64,000 bases of DNA from Leptospira sp. WS39.C2 (GTDB lineage Bacteria > Spirochaetota > Leptospiria > Leptospirales > Leptospiraceae). The notes under the pieces are model-generated. The model had not been told where the DNA came from and ran no database searches. It saw only the letters and a program-made list of their open reading frames with translations. Every line of letters begins with the position of its first letter. Within the stretch, counting starts at the first letter, position 1. The DNA is taken from contig NZ_CP162142.1 of assembly GCF_040833965.1 (NCBI RefSeq), positions 2,195,001 through 2,259,000 of the forward strand, given 5' to 3'. Of the stretch, positions 1 to 12,050 are shown one piece after another. The translations under genes were made by a program, and so were the position numbers.

Positions 1-1921
1 ATAGAAGGTCAGACCAAACTGAACCAACCAAATGTAAGTTATCTTTGTCAGAATAAAACAATGAAGAAAATTGATTGGAAAAAAATCCGGAAGGTAGGTG
101 GTATACATCTTCCCTGATACAAAGATTTGGTTCATAAGCAAAGCTGATTTGGTTTTCTTGTTTTGGTTTCCAATAATAGTATTCTTGACCATTTGTTGTG
201 ATAAAGTAAGAAACACCCTCTTCCCATTCAAAAAATCCAAAATCAATAAATGGGTGAGGTGATTTTGCAAATTCAAGAAGTTTACTCCCTATCCAAGGAA
301 TCGATAGTCTTTCATGTTTTCCAGGACTCATTTGAAATCCAAATGATTTTAAAGAATCCAATGCGTTTGTTCTGGGATGAGGAATTGGAATTGAATCTAC
401 ATAAATAGAAAATTGATTTCGATTCCCTCTTCGAACTAATTGGAATTGATTTGGATTTGGCAAAAAATGTATCAATTCTTTTGATTTTCTATGTTCGAGT
501 GAAAATGGAGGGATTTGGAATACTTGTTTCGGAATGTAAAATGGTTTTTCCCTTTGTATGAAATCCCAACCAACCCATTCCTCTCTTGTAAAAAGGAAAA
601 TTGAATTTTGTTTGAGAATCTCTTCCTTTGCTGAAAATGGATAAACACTTTCATCAAAATTCCAATTTAAGGAGGAAAGATCACAATCGTTCCCAAGATT
701 TTGAAATTCGAAAAATGCAGGCAGAGGAAAGTTTTTTTCATTCTGGTTTCCTGGATAAAATTCAGTGAGTTTGATTTGGTCTGGGGAACAACTAGGTATT
801 GTATCCTCTGAATGTTTGGATTCTAATCCATTTGGTAATCCTGGATTTCCACAAAACGACTCCTTTGAAATCCAAATATTCTTTTGATCACGACACACAT
901 TCGAATTCCATTGTTTCGAAAAAAACTCTCTTCCTTGTTTGAAAGAAAATGGAGAATCTGCAATGGGTGTATCACCAAATCGAATGACTTCATTTGTTCC
1001 AAGTTCTGAAAGGAATTCTTTTGGAATCGGTATTCCTTGAAATTTTGGTTCATCGGAAAATAATAAAATTGCATGAGGTAAAATGAGCCTACTTCGTTTT
1101 AGAAACTCATCAGATTGGAATGAAATGATTTCTCCGTTTTTTTCTACTTCTAAATTTTCTGCAACAGGACAAATGACTCTGTCTGTTTGATTTTCCCATT
1201 CCATATAACGTTTGTAGTCTGATTCTGAATGGCGAAAAATTTCGGAAATCGTTGGGTTGTTTGGTTGGCATTCGGAAAACCAGGTTTGGTTTTGTGATAG
1301 AATTTGATCATAGATCAAATCTACTTCGGGGCAAGGAAACTCAAAAACTAATGTAGGAGTTTTATTCTCTGAAACCTTGAGTGAAAGGGAACGAAACACA
1401 ACTTCGCATTCTGTGTTTGTTTTTTGGAGAAAAATTGGATGTGGTATCGCATAACTTTGGTAGGTTACAAATCCATTTGACCAAATTTGTTTTTTCCACT
1501 CCGAAACCGGTGATATTTCTTCTCGTTTTTCTTTCCATTTTTCAAAGGTGACGTATTTAATGACCCAATTTTTACCGATCTCTGTAAAATGTGGGTATTC
1601 AGGATTTTCAGAATCTAAAATAGAAAATCCATTTTTTAAACGAAGGAAACCCTCCTCATTCATTTTCCAACAAATTCGAAATTTCCCACCTAACTCTTGA
1701 TTATACAAAGAAAGAGGGATTGAATAAACACAGAATACACCATTTTCATAATGAAAAACATCATCGGAAAGGTTCAGAGTTGTATTTTGTTCTTTTAACC
1801 CATATTCAAAAAAGAATGTGGGAGTGTCTCCAAGTTCATTACTTAAAAAGTAAAAGGGTGCATTTTCTTTTGCAAAACAAGACAAAAAGAAACTAAGTAG
1901 AATTAGATAAATTCGATTCAC
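1..1921 (-). CDS. Large lipoprotein with a lamin-tail-like domain (partial, continues past the left edge)
   Basis: The reading frame opens at a GTG (1921-1919) and I found it open codon by codon to base 1, giving 640 codons with no stop in the window. GAGGGTGA lies just upstream as a plausible ribosome binding site. The N-terminus is a short lipoprotein signal: basic start, hydrophobic stretch, then FFLSC with the lipidated Cys at residue 15. Around residues 375-465 a stretch (KLTEFYPGN, then FFEFQNLG, then FTREEWVGWD) resembles the beta-sandwich lamin-tail domain (LTD) found in bacterial surface proteins; this is inferred from the pattern only. Several scattered Cys suggest an exported protein. 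It lies 34 bases after the uvrC stop and may be cotranscribed with it. The function is unknown. The frame lacks an ATG start, so automated calls may miss or shorten it. Confidence 0.8.
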   Translation of the reverse strand, partial: MNRIYLILLSFFLSCFAKENAPFYFLSNELGDTPTFFFEYGLKEQNTTLNLSDDVFHYENGVFCVYSIPLSLYNQELGGKFRICWKMNEEGFLRLKNGFSILDSENPEYPHFTEIGKNWVIKYVTFEKWKEKREEISPVSEWKKQIWSNGFVTYQSYAIPHPIFLQKTNTECEVVFRSLSLKVSENKTPTLVFEFPCPEVDLIYDQILSQNQTWFSECQPNNPTISEIFRHSESDYKRYMEWENQTDRVICPVAENLEVEKNGEIISFQSDEFLKRSRLILPHAILLFSDEPKFQGIPIPKEFLSELGTNEVIRFGDTPIADSPFSFKQGREFFSKQWNSNVCRDQKNIWISKESFCGNPGLPNGLESKHSEDTIPSCSPDQIKLTEFYPGNQNEKNFPLPAFFEFQNLGNDCDLSSLNWNFDESVYPFSAKEEILKQNSIFLFTREEWVGWDFIQREKPFYIPKQVFQIPPFSLEHRKSKELIHFLPNPNQFQLVRRGNRNQFSIYVDSIPIPHPRTNALDSLKSFGFQMSPGKHERLSIPWIGSKLLEFAKSPHPFIDFGFFEWEEGVSYFITTNGQEYYYWKPKQENQISFAYEPNLCIREDVYHLPSGFFSNQFSSLFYSDKDNLHLVGSVWSDLL

Positions 1922-1955
1922 TGTGTCACCCTCAGTCTGAAGTGGTGACAAATGA

Positions 1956-3800
1956 TTATTTAGGTTCTATTTTTTTTAGACTCTGGATATTATTAAAAAT
2001 TTTAAGAGCGAGGACTGGGCCAATACCTTGCACTAGTTCCAATTCTTCTTTAGTTGCATCTGTTACTTTCTTTTTGGATTGAAAATAAGAAAGTATACTT
2101 TTTCTACGACTTGCCCCAATATCTGGTACATCATCAAGAATGGACTTCAATGCCTTTTTCTTTCTTTGTAACCTTTGGAAGGTAACACCAAACCTATGAG
2201 CTTCATCTCGTAAATTTCGAAGCAGGCGCATCATAGGTGAATGTTTATCAAAACTATAGGGGTGTTTTTCTCCTGGAAAATAAATCTCTTCTCGTTTTTT
2301 AGCAAGCCCTACCATAGGTATATGACCCAAATCTAAGGCAATCGCCGCTTCCGCAGCTCGAGAAAGTTGGGTTAGGCCTCCATCTATCACAATGAGATCA
2401 GGAAGTGGTTCTCCTTCATTCACTAAATGGCTTAACCTCCTCGCAATCACTTCGTGGATCATACCAGGGTCATTGATCCCATCATACCCTCGCATTTTGT
2501 AGTGCCTGTAACCAGGTTTATACGGTTTTCCTTCTACAAACATCACTCCACTTGCTACAGGAGAGCTCCCTTGGAAATGAGATATATCATAACATTCAAT
2601 CGTTCTCGGTAAACTTGGTAAATTTAATTTCTCTTGAAGTTCTTTCATCGCAACTGTTTGGTCACGAAGTTTTGTAGCAAGGATCCTTTCTGTTAAACTT
2701 AAATCTGCATTTTTTTCAGCTAACCGTAGTAAGGATTTTTTTGGGCCCATTTCAGGAAATTTAATTTTGATGGAGGTTCCAAATTTCTCTAAGATTGCTT
2801 CTAAAAAAACATCATGATTCCCTTTTGCAGTCGTTGGTAAATATACCACACTAGGCAGGACAGTCACATTTAAATAATAATCACGCAAAAAAGAAGTGAA
2901 AGCTTCTTCATCATCTGAAAACGATAAGCCTGTCAAAGGAAATGATTTTTTCCCTTCCAACCTCCCACCTCTCACTTCGAGAATTACGATTTGCCCTTCG
3001 TCTTCCCGTTTGCTAATTCCAAGAATGTCTTCATCACCACCATCCAAGCTGACAACTGTTTGTTTTTCTCTAATTTGATTGATTTTTTCAATTCTTTGTT
3101 TTAGAAAACCTGCACGTTCAAATTCCATTTTGGAAGAAGCAGTTAACATGGCTGATTTTAAATCAGCAACTAGGCGATCTTTTTTTCCTTCTAAAAATCT
3201 TAATATCTCGTCCACTAACTCTGCATAGGTTTCTTTGGTAACATTGCCTTGGCAAGGACCAAGACAACGTCCCATGTGAAAATTGAGGCAAGGCCTTTGG
3301 GGTTTGGCGAGTGGGAGTTTTAATTTGGTTTTACGAACAGGGAAAATCCTATGAATGAGTTCTAAAGTATCCCTTGCTGCTTTTACATCTGTAAAAGGTC
3401 CAAAATATCTGTCTCCATTGTCTTTTACCTTTCTTGTTAAAAATACCATAGGAAAGGCTTCACTTGTGGAGACACATAAAAAGGGATATTTTTTATCGTC
3501 TTTTAACCTAACATTGAACTTAGGATTGTATTTTTTGATGAGAGTTGCTTCTAACAACAAAGCTTCTTTCTCAGTCCTAGTGGCAATCCAATCCAAATCA
3601 TTTAATTCGACATAAAGGGCTCTTGTTTTTCTGTCTTTTTGGTTTGGGTTTAGGTAGGACCTAACTCTTGACTGGAGTTTTAAGGCCTTACCTACATATA
3701 TCACTTGTCCCATTTGGTTTTTCCAAAGATAACACCCGGGCAAACTACCTAAGTTTTTTATTTTTTCTTGGATGGTTTTTAGAACAAGTGAGTCTTTCAT
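1956..3800 (-). CDS. uvrC: UvrABC excinuclease subunit C
   Basis: This is the nuclease subunit of nucleotide excision repair, which cuts on both sides of a lesion presented by UvrA/UvrB. The 614-residue length is normal. Visible domains in order: GIY-YIG nuclease at about 15-95 (GCYLWKN, IYVGKA) for the 3' cut; a Cys-rich segment ([15 protein letters not shown]) matching the UvrC iron-sulfur cluster region; a UVR helical hairpin at about 200-235 that contacts UvrB; the RNase H-like nuclease domain at about 370-540 ([13 protein letters not shown]) for the 5' cut; and a C-terminal double helix-hairpin-helix ([18 protein letters not shown]). The ATG at 3800 gives the expected N-terminus. It is divergent from the chemoreceptor gene across 60 bases. 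Confidence 0.97.
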   Translation of the reverse strand: MKDSLVLKTIQEKIKNLGSLPGCYLWKNQMGQVIYVGKALKLQSRVRSYLNPNQKDRKTRALYVELNDLDWIATRTEKEALLLEATLIKKYNPKFNVRLKDDKKYPFLCVSTSEAFPMVFLTRKVKDNGDRYFGPFTDVKAARDTLELIHRIFPVRKTKLKLPLAKPQRPCLNFHMGRCLGPCQGNVTKETYAELVDEILRFLEGKKDRLVADLKSAMLTASSKMEFERAGFLKQRIEKINQIREKQTVVSLDGGDEDILGISKREDEGQIVILEVRGGRLEGKKSFPLTGLSFSDDEEAFTSFLRDYYLNVTVLPSVVYLPTTAKGNHDVFLEAILEKFGTSIKIKFPEMGPKKSLLRLAEKNADLSLTERILATKLRDQTVAMKELQEKLNLPSLPRTIECYDISHFQGSSPVASGVMFVEGKPYKPGYRHYKMRGYDGINDPGMIHEVIARRLSHLVNEGEPLPDLIVIDGGLTQLSRAAEAAIALDLGHIPMVGLAKKREEIYFPGEKHPYSFDKHSPMMRLLRNLRDEAHRFGVTFQRLQRKKKALKSILDDVPDIGASRRKSILSYFQSKKKVTDATKEELELVQGIGPVLALKIFNNIQSLKKIEPK

Positions 3801-3860
3801 AAAGAGGTGCTTATAGGAATTTTACGTTTACAATTCTTAGACAATCTGTATCCCTAGGGT

Positions 3861-6371
3861 ATGGACATAAAGAAAATGATCAAATTTATAATTTTTGGTC
3901 TTGAAGGATTTAACTACTTAATTGGATTCCCTATTTTACTGTCATATATTTATTTTTTTACGCAATGGACAAGCGAAGAACTTGAAATCATTCTAATTTC
4001 TACTTCTATCATTGTATTTTTCATCTTGGTTTTTGCCGTCTCACTCTATTATATCAGATTTTCTCCTGTTTACCGCATTTTTAACGGTAGTGCCACAAAT
4101 ACAGACAACCACAAAGCCTACTTCTGGTTAGATCATTTGGAAAAAGTTTCCATGATAGATGTGATCATACGATATTCAGTGGGGTATTGTTTTGTTTTAG
4201 GTACACTTTTGTTTTACCTTAAATCGAAAAATTTTGTACTACTAAGTGAAATTGCTATTGGACTCGGAATGACTCTAGCCTTTACAATATTATTCCAATC
4301 TATTTTCATTGGTTATGTAGAAACAAAATACAATACAAAAGGTATTTTACTTTCGATCCGACTCGATAAAAATTCTAGAATCAATACTCGAAAGTTATCA
4401 AGGAATTTAGGATTCCAGACTGTTTTATCATTTTTAGCCGCAATTTTGCTTTTGTTTATCATCAACTACCGTATGAATTTCAAACAAGAATTAGATCTCG
4501 TTAACTCTAGCATGCAACAATCCGTAATGGATTCTGAATCATTAATGCGACTCACACTTGTTGATTTTCGAGATCGCCTAACTATATCAATATTTAAAGA
4601 AAACAAACTTAAAGAACAAATCGTCAAAAAAAATCTAAGTGGAATTCGAAGTGTATTAAACGAAATCCAATTAAAAAGTACAAACCATGCGGTCGAAGCT
4701 TTGTTTTATTATAAACCTGATGAAGGTATTTTTATCTCCACTAATGAATATGATCGTTCCAAAACTGGTTCCATTTTCTATATTGAAGATGGAAATTTAG
4801 CGAGACAAGGACCACTCCGCCACACAAGCATTCGGTCCAAAATTTCAGGTGATATCGTTTCTCCTTACACCTTACCTGTTTATGAAAATGACCAATTCCA
4901 AGGGTATGTAGGGGGATTTCTAAACATTGGGAAACTTTCCAGTTTTATTCTAGAAAACCTCAAAATTGGTACTTCTGGCAAAGTTGGATTTTTTGATGGA
5001 GATGGAACAGTTGTTTATTTTACGGACAAACGAGAGATCGGAAAAAACGCCAAAACGATGTTAGTATTTGATACACCTTTCCAGACAGAGGATCCGCTTG
5101 GTTTTCTTGATTCCACAGAAGATGGAACTCAAAAAAGAATCTATTTTGTAAAGAATCCAGAGTTTAATTACATCATCTATTGTATTTTTGAAAATGCAGA
5201 ATTATATGAAAAAACTCTCTCAAGCCTTCTTGTGACTTTAGGCATTTCAATTTTAGTTGTGATCATCATTGGAATCGTCACAGTGCTTGTCATTGAATCA
5301 AAACTAAAACCATTAGAACGAATCAAAGACCGCATCAGTGAAATGGTAAAAGGGAATCTTAAATCCGATTTTTATGACCCAAGTCGCGATGAAATTGGAA
5401 GTATGGCAAACGCTATGTTTGAATTCCAATCAAAACTCCGCCAAATTGTCAACCAAACACAAACTGTTTCCACTGAACTAACCAATACAAGTTCTGATAT
5501 ATACGAATCCATGTTAACACTATCTGATGCAGCTCAAAACCAAGCAGCAAGTAGTGAAGAAATCTCAGCTTCCATTGAAGAAATCACTGCTGGGATTGAA
5601 AGTGTGGCCCAAAGGACTGAAACCCAGTCTTTTACTTTGGTATCTCTTATTAAAAAGATGACAGAACTCAACCAAGCGGTTTCTGAAATTGATAAAAAAT
5701 TCCAAATTGCAGACTTACGAGTGGAAGAAATCACAAAAGATGCAAAAGAAGGGGAATCTTCTCTTGGCGAGATGAAACGTTCCATGGATAAAATTTATGA
5801 GTCGTCTTCAGAGATGACAAACGTTGTCGAAATCATCCACAATATCTCCGAACAAATCAATTTACTCGCTTTGAATGCAGCAATTGAAGCAGCAAGAGCT
5901 GGAGCGAGTGGCCGAGGTTTTGCCGTCGTAGCTGATGAAATTTCTAAACTTGCAGACAAAACAGCAAAATCCATTGAAGACATTGAAGAACTCATCAAAC
6001 AGAATGAAGGTGAGATTAACCAAGGCCAAGAAAAAATTGATCAATCCATTTCTATTTTGAGTGAGACGATCACAGGTGTAACATCCATCAACCAAATGAC
6101 AAAAGAAATCCGCACCGTTGTACAAAAACAAATTGAGACCAATGAAGAAGTGAATGAAGGTGTCTCTCAGATTCGGGAACTTTCGGAAATGATCAGAGAG
6201 GCCACAGACGAACAAAAAACGGCTATGATGGAAATTTCACGTTCCATAGCAGAAATCAACAACCATGCACAAACAACAGCAATTTCTAGTGATGGAACAA
6301 AATCCAGTTCACAAAACATGAACCAACTAACAGAAAGTTTACGAAAAGAGATCAATTATTTCCATGTCTAA
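3861..6371 (+). CDS. Methyl-accepting chemotaxis protein with multi-pass N-terminus and extracytoplasmic sensor
   Basis: This transmembrane chemoreceptor would signal to CheA/CheW. The 836 residues are unusually arranged. Several hydrophobic segments lie between residues 10 and 205, where most chemoreceptors have one helix. A predicted extracytoplasmic region at about 210-430 looks Cache-like ([17 protein letters not shown]). A further membrane helix lies near 455-480, followed by HAMP (about 480-535) and the cytoplasmic signalling domain. The hairpin tip is intact near residues 665-700 ([24 protein letters not shown]). The ATG at 3861 has no good ribosome binding site; Met6 at 3876 is an alternative start. 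Its last 8 bases overlap the signal-peptidase-like gene, suggesting coupled translation. The ligand is unknown. Confidence 0.93.
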   Translation: MDIKKMIKFIIFGLEGFNYLIGFPILLSYIYFFTQWTSEELEIILISTSIIVFFILVFAVSLYYIRFSPVYRIFNGSATNTDNHKAYFWLDHLEKVSMIDVIIRYSVGYCFVLGTLLFYLKSKNFVLLSEIAIGLGMTLAFTILFQSIFIGYVETKYNTKGILLSIRLDKNSRINTRKLSRNLGFQTVLSFLAAILLLFIINYRMNFKQELDLVNSSMQQSVMDSESLMRLTLVDFRDRLTISIFKENKLKEQIVKKNLSGIRSVLNEIQLKSTNHAVEALFYYKPDEGIFISTNEYDRSKTGSIFYIEDGNLARQGPLRHTSIRSKISGDIVSPYTLPVYENDQFQGYVGGFLNIGKLSSFILENLKIGTSGKVGFFDGDGTVVYFTDKREIGKNAKTMLVFDTPFQTEDPLGFLDSTEDGTQKRIYFVKNPEFNYIIYCIFENAELYEKTLSSLLVTLGISILVVIIIGIVTVLVIESKLKPLERIKDRISEMVKGNLKSDFYDPSRDEIGSMANAMFEFQSKLRQIVNQTQTVSTELTNTSSDIYESMLTLSDAAQNQAASSEEISASIEEITAGIESVAQRTETQSFTLVSLIKKMTELNQAVSEIDKKFQIADLRVEEITKDAKEGESSLGEMKRSMDKIYESSSEMTNVVEIIHNISEQINLLALNAAIEAARAGASGRGFAVVADEISKLADKTAKSIEDIEELIKQNEGEINQGQEKIDQSISILSETITGVTSINQMTKEIRTVVQKQIETNEEVNEGVSQIRELSEMIREATDEQKTAMMEISRSIAEINNHAQTTAISSDGTKSSSQNMNQLTESLRKEINYFHV

Positions 6372-6894
6372 ATCAAAAAATAAAGTACCACTCAAAACCA
6401 AAATCATTGTCATCCTTGTACCATTAAGCATTGGTTTATTCTCCGCTTCATTCGTGAAATACAAGGTGGTGATGCCTCTTTCCATTCCAAATGGTTATAT
6501 GGAACCTACTTTAAAACAAGGATCTACTGCTTATTTTACAAAATGGTTCCGAAAAAGCCAAATTGGTATCGGAGATGTCGTCCTTGTAACCTCCCCACTC
6601 GATCCAAATTCATATTTCATTGCAAGGATTGTAGGAAAACCAGGGGATTCCATTGCTGTTCAAAAACGGATGGTTTTTCGTAATGGAACAGTCCTTGATC
6701 CAAATTTGTTCCCAGAACCAACCACTCAATCAATCGCTCTTATCCCACAAGGAAAAACAGAACATGATGATATGAAGGAAGTTACAGTCCCTGAAAAAAT
6801 TTTTTTCCTTCTCGCCGATAACAGAGAAATAGGTGTTGATTCAAGAACTCTTGGACCCATCCAGGAATCTCAGATAATCGCTGTTTTGTGGTAG
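6364..6894 (+). CDS. Signal peptidase I homologue lacking both catalytic residues
   Basis: The fold is signal peptidase I (S26): one N-terminal membrane helix (about 14-32), a box B-like motif (YMEPTL), box D (ARIVGKPGD) and box E ([11 protein letters not shown]). Active enzymes have Ser directly before the Met of box B and Lys directly before the Arg of box D. Here those positions are Tyr45 and Ala87; I checked both in the DNA (TAT before ATG, GCA before AGG). The scaffold is kept but the Ser/Lys dyad is gone, so the protein is unlikely to cleave signal peptides. It may bind or regulate exported proteins or partner an active LepB elsewhere. At 176 residues it is short for the family. It overlaps the chemoreceptor by 8 bases and ends 8 bases before the convergent kinase gene. 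Confidence 0.85.
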   Translation: MSKSKNKVPLKTKIIVILVPLSIGLFSASFVKYKVVMPLSIPNGYMEPTLKQGSTAYFTKWFRKSQIGIGDVVLVTSPLDPNSYFIARIVGKPGDSIAVQKRMVFRNGTVLDPNLFPEPTTQSIALIPQGKTEHDDMKEVTVPEKIFFLLADNREIGVDSRTLGPIQESQIIAVLW

Positions 6895-6902
6895 CATTTT
6901 TT

Positions 6903-8567
6903 TTATTTTCCATTTGGAATTTGGATCGGTAACTCTATTGTAAATATCGTTTTCCCTGGATTGGATTCAAATTGGATCGAACCAGAATGTCTTTCTACAA
7001 TCTTCCGACAGATATCAAGCCCAAGACCACTCCCTTCTCCGAGTGGTTTTGTTGTAAAAAACGGTTCAAAAATACGATTTTTGATTGATTCTGGAATCCC
7101 AGGACCATTATCTTCCACGGTTACTATCACATGATCTCCGCTGTGTTTGGTTATGATGGTTAATTTTCCTTGAAACGACATCGCTTGTAATGCATTGTAG
7201 ATAAGGTTTGTCCATAAATGTAAAAGTTCTTCAGGATACCCTTCTATATAGGGAAGTTCCCCATATTCTTTAACGAGAGTTACATTCTTTTTAAATTGGT
7301 TTTGGTAGAGAGTGATTACTGTTTCAATATTCTCTTTGAGATTCACTTGGATTGGATTTTTTGAAATTTCAAATCGAACAAAGTTTTTTAAGGCAAAGGT
7401 CATTTTACTCGCCCTTTCCACAGCAAGTAACATGATATGAAGAGATTGGTATACAGTAATTTCTTCTACTAATAAGATGAGGATGTTTTGCAAGTTTTCT
7501 GATAAAAACAAATCGGGGAATAAATCCAAAACTTCTAAATCAAAACCTGTATCAATCAAATGAAAAGAAAACGAATCCGATATTCCTTTTGAAGTTAACC
7601 ATGATTCAATTCGTTTCCTTCGATTCATTCTTTCTCGACCAGAAATTATTTCAATTTTAGATTTGAGAATTTGGACCAATTCAAAAAAGGATTTTTGTTT
7701 TGAAGGATCAGGTAAAATTTCTCTAAGTTCTTTTTGGAAAACAGAAAGTTCTGATTCAAATAAAGAGTCTTTTAGATTTTCTGCCGAGGCTTGGATGGCT
7801 GCGATAGGATTATTGATCTCATGGGCAATTCCTGCCACAAGTTGCCCAAGGCTTGCCATTTTTTCAGATAATACAAGTTGGTTTTGGGCTTTTTTTAATG
7901 TAGAAATGGTTGTTTCCAATTCCTCATTGGAATTTTTTAATTTTTTGGTTCGTTCTTCTACCAATCGTTCCAAACTTTCATTTAATTCCTTAAGTTCATT
8001 TTCCCTTGCGATGAGTTCATCATTGATTTTATTTTTGCGTTCGTTACTAATCGTTAAAGCGATTTGGTCTCCAAGTTGGCTACAGAATATGATTTCATCT
8101 TCCTTCCATTCGTGTTTTTTTCCGACATGTTCGAAACAAAGTGTTCCAATTAATTCTTCTCCCATACGAATCACTCCATCTAACATAGCAGTGATCCCAT
8201 TGGGTTTGAGATATGATTCTATAAAACCTTTTGTACGTGGGTCAGAATAAGGATCGTTAGCATCTACATACTTCTCTCGGACCAGGTATTGAAATTCTTC
8301 TCGAAATTCATTTTCTTTGAGTATAGCACCCGAAGTATAGACCGCCTTACTTCGAAAATACGTATTTACATTGATGAGTTCATTTTTGGAATCATTAAAA
8401 AGCCAAACTCCCACCCTCTCAATTTCTAATAATTCTGAAACCGATTTGGTGATGAAACTAGCTAAGGAATGGACATCTCCAGACCGAGCACTCGGGTGCG
8501 AGGATACTTGCGCCAAGATATTTTGTTGGAACCTGGCCCGAGTGAGCTCTTTTTTTAAGCTATCCAT
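6903..8567 (-). CDS. GAF-domain sensor histidine kinase with an insert in the dimerisation domain
   Basis: This is a soluble two-component kinase with no membrane helix. A GAF-like sensor (about 35-175) is followed by a coiled coil (about 180-235), the H box with His249 (LVAGIAHEINNP), and a HATPase domain (about 430-554; N box YNALQAM, G1 DNGPGIP, then FEPFFTTKP and GSGLGLDICRKIVERH). Between the H-box helix and the second dimerisation helix (VERASKMTFALKNF, about 385-398) lie roughly 100 extra residues, so the two helices are not joined by the usual short turn. No response regulator is adjacent, so the partner is unknown. The ATG at 8567 lacks a clear ribosome binding site; the frame meets a stop just upstream. 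It diverges from gap. Confidence 0.9.
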   Translation of the reverse strand: MDSLKKELTRARFQQNILAQVSSHPSARSGDVHSLASFITKSVSELLEIERVGVWLFNDSKNELINVNTYFRSKAVYTSGAILKENEFREEFQYLVREKYVDANDPYSDPRTKGFIESYLKPNGITAMLDGVIRMGEELIGTLCFEHVGKKHEWKEDEIIFCSQLGDQIALTISNERKNKINDELIARENELKELNESLERLVEERTKKLKNSNEELETTISTLKKAQNQLVLSEKMASLGQLVAGIAHEINNPIAAIQASAENLKDSLFESELSVFQKELREILPDPSKQKSFFELVQILKSKIEIISGRERMNRRKRIESWLTSKGISDSFSFHLIDTGFDLEVLDLFPDLFLSENLQNILILLVEEITVYQSLHIMLLAVERASKMTFALKNFVRFEISKNPIQVNLKENIETVITLYQNQFKKNVTLVKEYGELPYIEGYPEELLHLWTNLIYNALQAMSFQGKLTIITKHSGDHVIVTVEDNGPGIPESIKNRIFEPFFTTKPLGEGSGLGLDICRKIVERHSGSIQFESNPGKTIFTIELPIQIPNGK

Positions 8568-8748
8568 GGCGATTTTAGACAGACCGAAGTCGTAAAATCA
8601 TACAACCAACCTTAAAGAAGTCACTCCTAAAAATGGAAAAATCTCAGCTTTGCCATGCTCCTATGCCTTTTAAAATGAGTGACATAGACCCCGAACTCGA
8701 AATTCTGTAATTAAAAAATCGTTTTATCTCTAGATACGAGCCTTTTAG

Positions 8749-9765
<1,017 letters not shown>

Positions 9766-9766
9766 G

Positions 9767-10957
9767 ATGAAATTACCTCTTCTAGAAGAACAAAATCTAA
9801 AAGGAAAACGAGTCTTTGTTCGTGTGGACTTCAATGTCCCTGTGGAAAACGGAAAAGCAACGGACAGGACTCGGATTGAAAAAACCCTTCCTACTTTGGA
9901 ACTCCTCATTTCCAAAGGAGCAAAAATCATTTTAGGAAGTCATTTAGGACGACCCAAAGGTGGACCAGAGCCAAAATACTCCATGAAACCAGTGTTTGAC
10001 GTTCTTTCCACGCTTGTGAAAACCAAAGTCAGCTTTTCGGAAGCAGTCATTGGTGCTCCAGTTGTGAAGTTATCAAATGAACTTGGGGAAGGTGAAATCC
10101 TACTTTTAGAAAACCTTCGTTTCCATAAGGAAGAAGAGGAAAATGCGCCAGGTTTCTGTAAAGAACTGGCAAAACTTGCTGACGTTTATGTGAATGATGC
10201 ATTTGGAACGGCACATAGAGCCCACGCTTCTACAGAAGGTGTGGCTCACCTACTCCCTGCCTTTGCGGGACTTCTCATGCGTAAAGAAATAGAAGTTCTC
10301 AGTGGACTTCTTGCAAGACCAGAACGTCCGTTTGTGGCAATTGTGGGTGGATCAAAAGTCAGTTCCAAATTTGCCATTTTAAAAAACCTTCTCGAGAAAG
10401 TAGACCACCTCCTCATCGGTGGTGGAATGGCTTATACGTTTTTAAAATCAAGAGCTGTCCCTGTGGGTAAATCCCTTGTGGAACCTGAATTTGAATCCCA
10501 AGCCTTCCAACTCATTGACCGAGCTGGGATCCAAGGTGTGGACCTGCAAATTCCCGTTGACCATATCATTGCAGACAATTTTGATCCCAATGCAAAAACG
10601 AAATCCGTTGATAAAATGGGAATCATCGATGGATGGATGGGAATGGACATCGGTCCAAAGACCATTGACAATTATGTAAAAGCAATCAAAGAAGCAAAGA
10701 CCATCCTTTGGAATGGACCTATGGGTGTGTTCGAAATGGATAAATTCTCGAAAGGAACCATTGAAATTGCGAAAGCCATCAGTAAATCCAAAGCCAAAAC
10801 GGTTGTGGGTGGTGGGGATTCCATTGCAGCTGTGAACAAAGCAGGTGTGGCTGACAAAATCACACATATTTCTACAGGTGGTGGTGCTTCCTTAGAATTT
10901 TTGGAAGGACGAACTCTCCCAGGTGTTCAATGTTTACTCCCGAAGGAAGAAAAATAA
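9767..10957 (+). CDS. pgk: Phosphoglycerate kinase
   Basis: It transfers the acyl phosphate of 1,3-bisphosphoglycerate to ADP. From the ATG at 9767 it has 396 residues, typical of bacterial enzymes. The N-terminus shows the substrate-binding signature [10 protein letters not shown], then SHLGRPKG; the C-terminal nucleotide domain ends with the conserved glycine-rich GGGDSIAAV and [13 protein letters not shown]. The frame is open 69 bases further upstream inside gap, but the family N-terminus begins at Met 9767, one base after the gap stop, so that start is chosen. The gap coding end supplies the sequence upstream of the start, implying coupled expression. Confidence 0.98.
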   Translation: MKLPLLEEQNLKGKRVFVRVDFNVPVENGKATDRTRIEKTLPTLELLISKGAKIILGSHLGRPKGGPEPKYSMKPVFDVLSTLVKTKVSFSEAVIGAPVVKLSNELGEGEILLLENLRFHKEEEENAPGFCKELAKLADVYVNDAFGTAHRAHASTEGVAHLLPAFAGLLMRKEIEVLSGLLARPERPFVAIVGGSKVSSKFAILKNLLEKVDHLLIGGGMAYTFLKSRAVPVGKSLVEPEFESQAFQLIDRAGIQGVDLQIPVDHIIADNFDPNAKTKSVDKMGIIDGWMGMDIGPKTIDNYVKAIKEAKTILWNGPMGVFEMDKFSKGTIEIAKAISKSKAKTVVGGGDSIAAVNKAGVADKITHISTGGGASLEFLEGRTLPGVQCLLPKEEK

Positions 10958-10958
10958 G

Positions 10959-11708
10959 ATGAGAAAGAAGATCATAGCTGGCAATTGGAAGATGAACCTC
11001 ACCCTTTCGGAAGCCAAAACAATCACAAAAGGGCTCACTCTCGCAAGTAATTCTTCTTCTTATGAAGTGATGGTTTTCCCAAGTGCCCTCCACTTAGAAT
11101 CGGTTTCTTCCTTAGCCAATGGATCCAAACTCATCGTGGGTGCCCAAAATGCATACCAATCAGGGCTCACTGCTATGACTGGGGAAATTTCCCCTGTGCA
11201 GCTTACGGAACTTGGAATCAAAACGATACTTGTTGGGCATTCAGAAAGGCGCCAATTCCTCGGCGAAACTTCCGAGTTTGACAATGCAAAAATCTCTTAC
11301 TTTTTAAAATCGGGACTTCGCGTTGTTTACTGTGTGGGTGAAACTTGGGCAGAAAGAGAAAAAGGCCAAACCTTCGCTGTGTTAGAAGAACAAATCGGTA
11401 AGGGACTAAAAGACATTACAAGCGACCTTTTTTCAAATCTTGTCATTGCTTACGAACCAGTTTGGGCAATAGGAACTGGAAAAGTGGCAACACCAACAGA
11501 AGCGGAAGAAGCACATGCCTTTATCAGAAAAGAAATTGGTAAATTATTTGTTGGTGCAGACCAGGTAGCAGAGAACATTCAAATTTTGTATGGCGGATCA
11601 GTGAAACCAGACAACGTAAAAGAACTTCTCGCCAAACCAAACATTGACGGTGGCCTCGTGGGAGGAGCCAGTCAAAAATTAGATTCATTTTTAGGACTTT
11701 TAAAATAA
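10959..11708 (+). CDS. tpiA: Triosephosphate isomerase
   Basis: It interconverts dihydroxyacetone phosphate and glyceraldehyde 3-phosphate. The 249 residues fit the family. The active-site Lys is in GNWKMN, the His in GHSERR, the catalytic Glu in AYEPVWAIGTGK, and the phosphate loop in YGGSVKPDN plus GGLVGGASQ. The ATG at 10959 lies one base after the pgk stop. A longer frame starting inside pgk exists but would add residues not found in the family. Third gene of the glycolytic operon. Confidence 0.98.
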   Translation: MRKKIIAGNWKMNLTLSEAKTITKGLTLASNSSSYEVMVFPSALHLESVSSLANGSKLIVGAQNAYQSGLTAMTGEISPVQLTELGIKTILVGHSERRQFLGETSEFDNAKISYFLKSGLRVVYCVGETWAEREKGQTFAVLEEQIGKGLKDITSDLFSNLVIAYEPVWAIGTGKVATPTEAEEAHAFIRKEIGKLFVGADQVAENIQILYGGSVKPDNVKELLAKPNIDGGLVGGASQKLDSFLGLLK

Positions 11709-11717
11709 GGAAACTTT

Positions 11718-12050
11718 ATGGGATTTTTTGCAGGAACCATTCTCACTCTATTTGTATTACTATCCGTTTTTCTCATCCTTCTTGTGATGATCCAAACAGG
11801 AAAAGGAGGAAGTGCAGGAATGCTCGGCGGATCAACTGCTAGCCAATCTGTATTTGGTGCATCTACGGCAGATGTAATGACAAAAACAACTCGTGTTGCA
11901 GCGATTCTTTTTATCGTACTTTCGTTAGCACTTTCCTTCGTATTTGCTAAAAAAGATGAAGTTTTGGTTCCAGATGTGGAACCAAGTTTGGAAACCCCGG
12001 TAGAATCTGATGGAACTACTCCCGAAGTACCGGCACCTAGCACTCCTTAG
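11718..12050 (+). CDS. secG: Preprotein translocase subunit SecG
   Basis: This is the small membrane subunit of the SecYEG channel that eases the SecA cycle. It is 110 residues with two hydrophobic helices (about 3-24 and 53-74) separated by the family loop ([15 protein letters not shown]) and followed by [11 protein letters not shown]. The acidic, Pro-rich C-terminal tail is variable in the family. AAGGAAA lies before the ATG. Placement directly behind tpiA is common in bacteria. Its end overlaps the start of the next gene by 41 bases. Confidence 0.93.
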   Translation: MGFFAGTILTLFVLLSVFLILLVMIQTGKGGSAGMLGGSTASQSVFGASTADVMTKTTRVAAILFIVLSLALSFVFAKKDEVLVPDVEPSLETPVESDGTTPEVPAPSTP

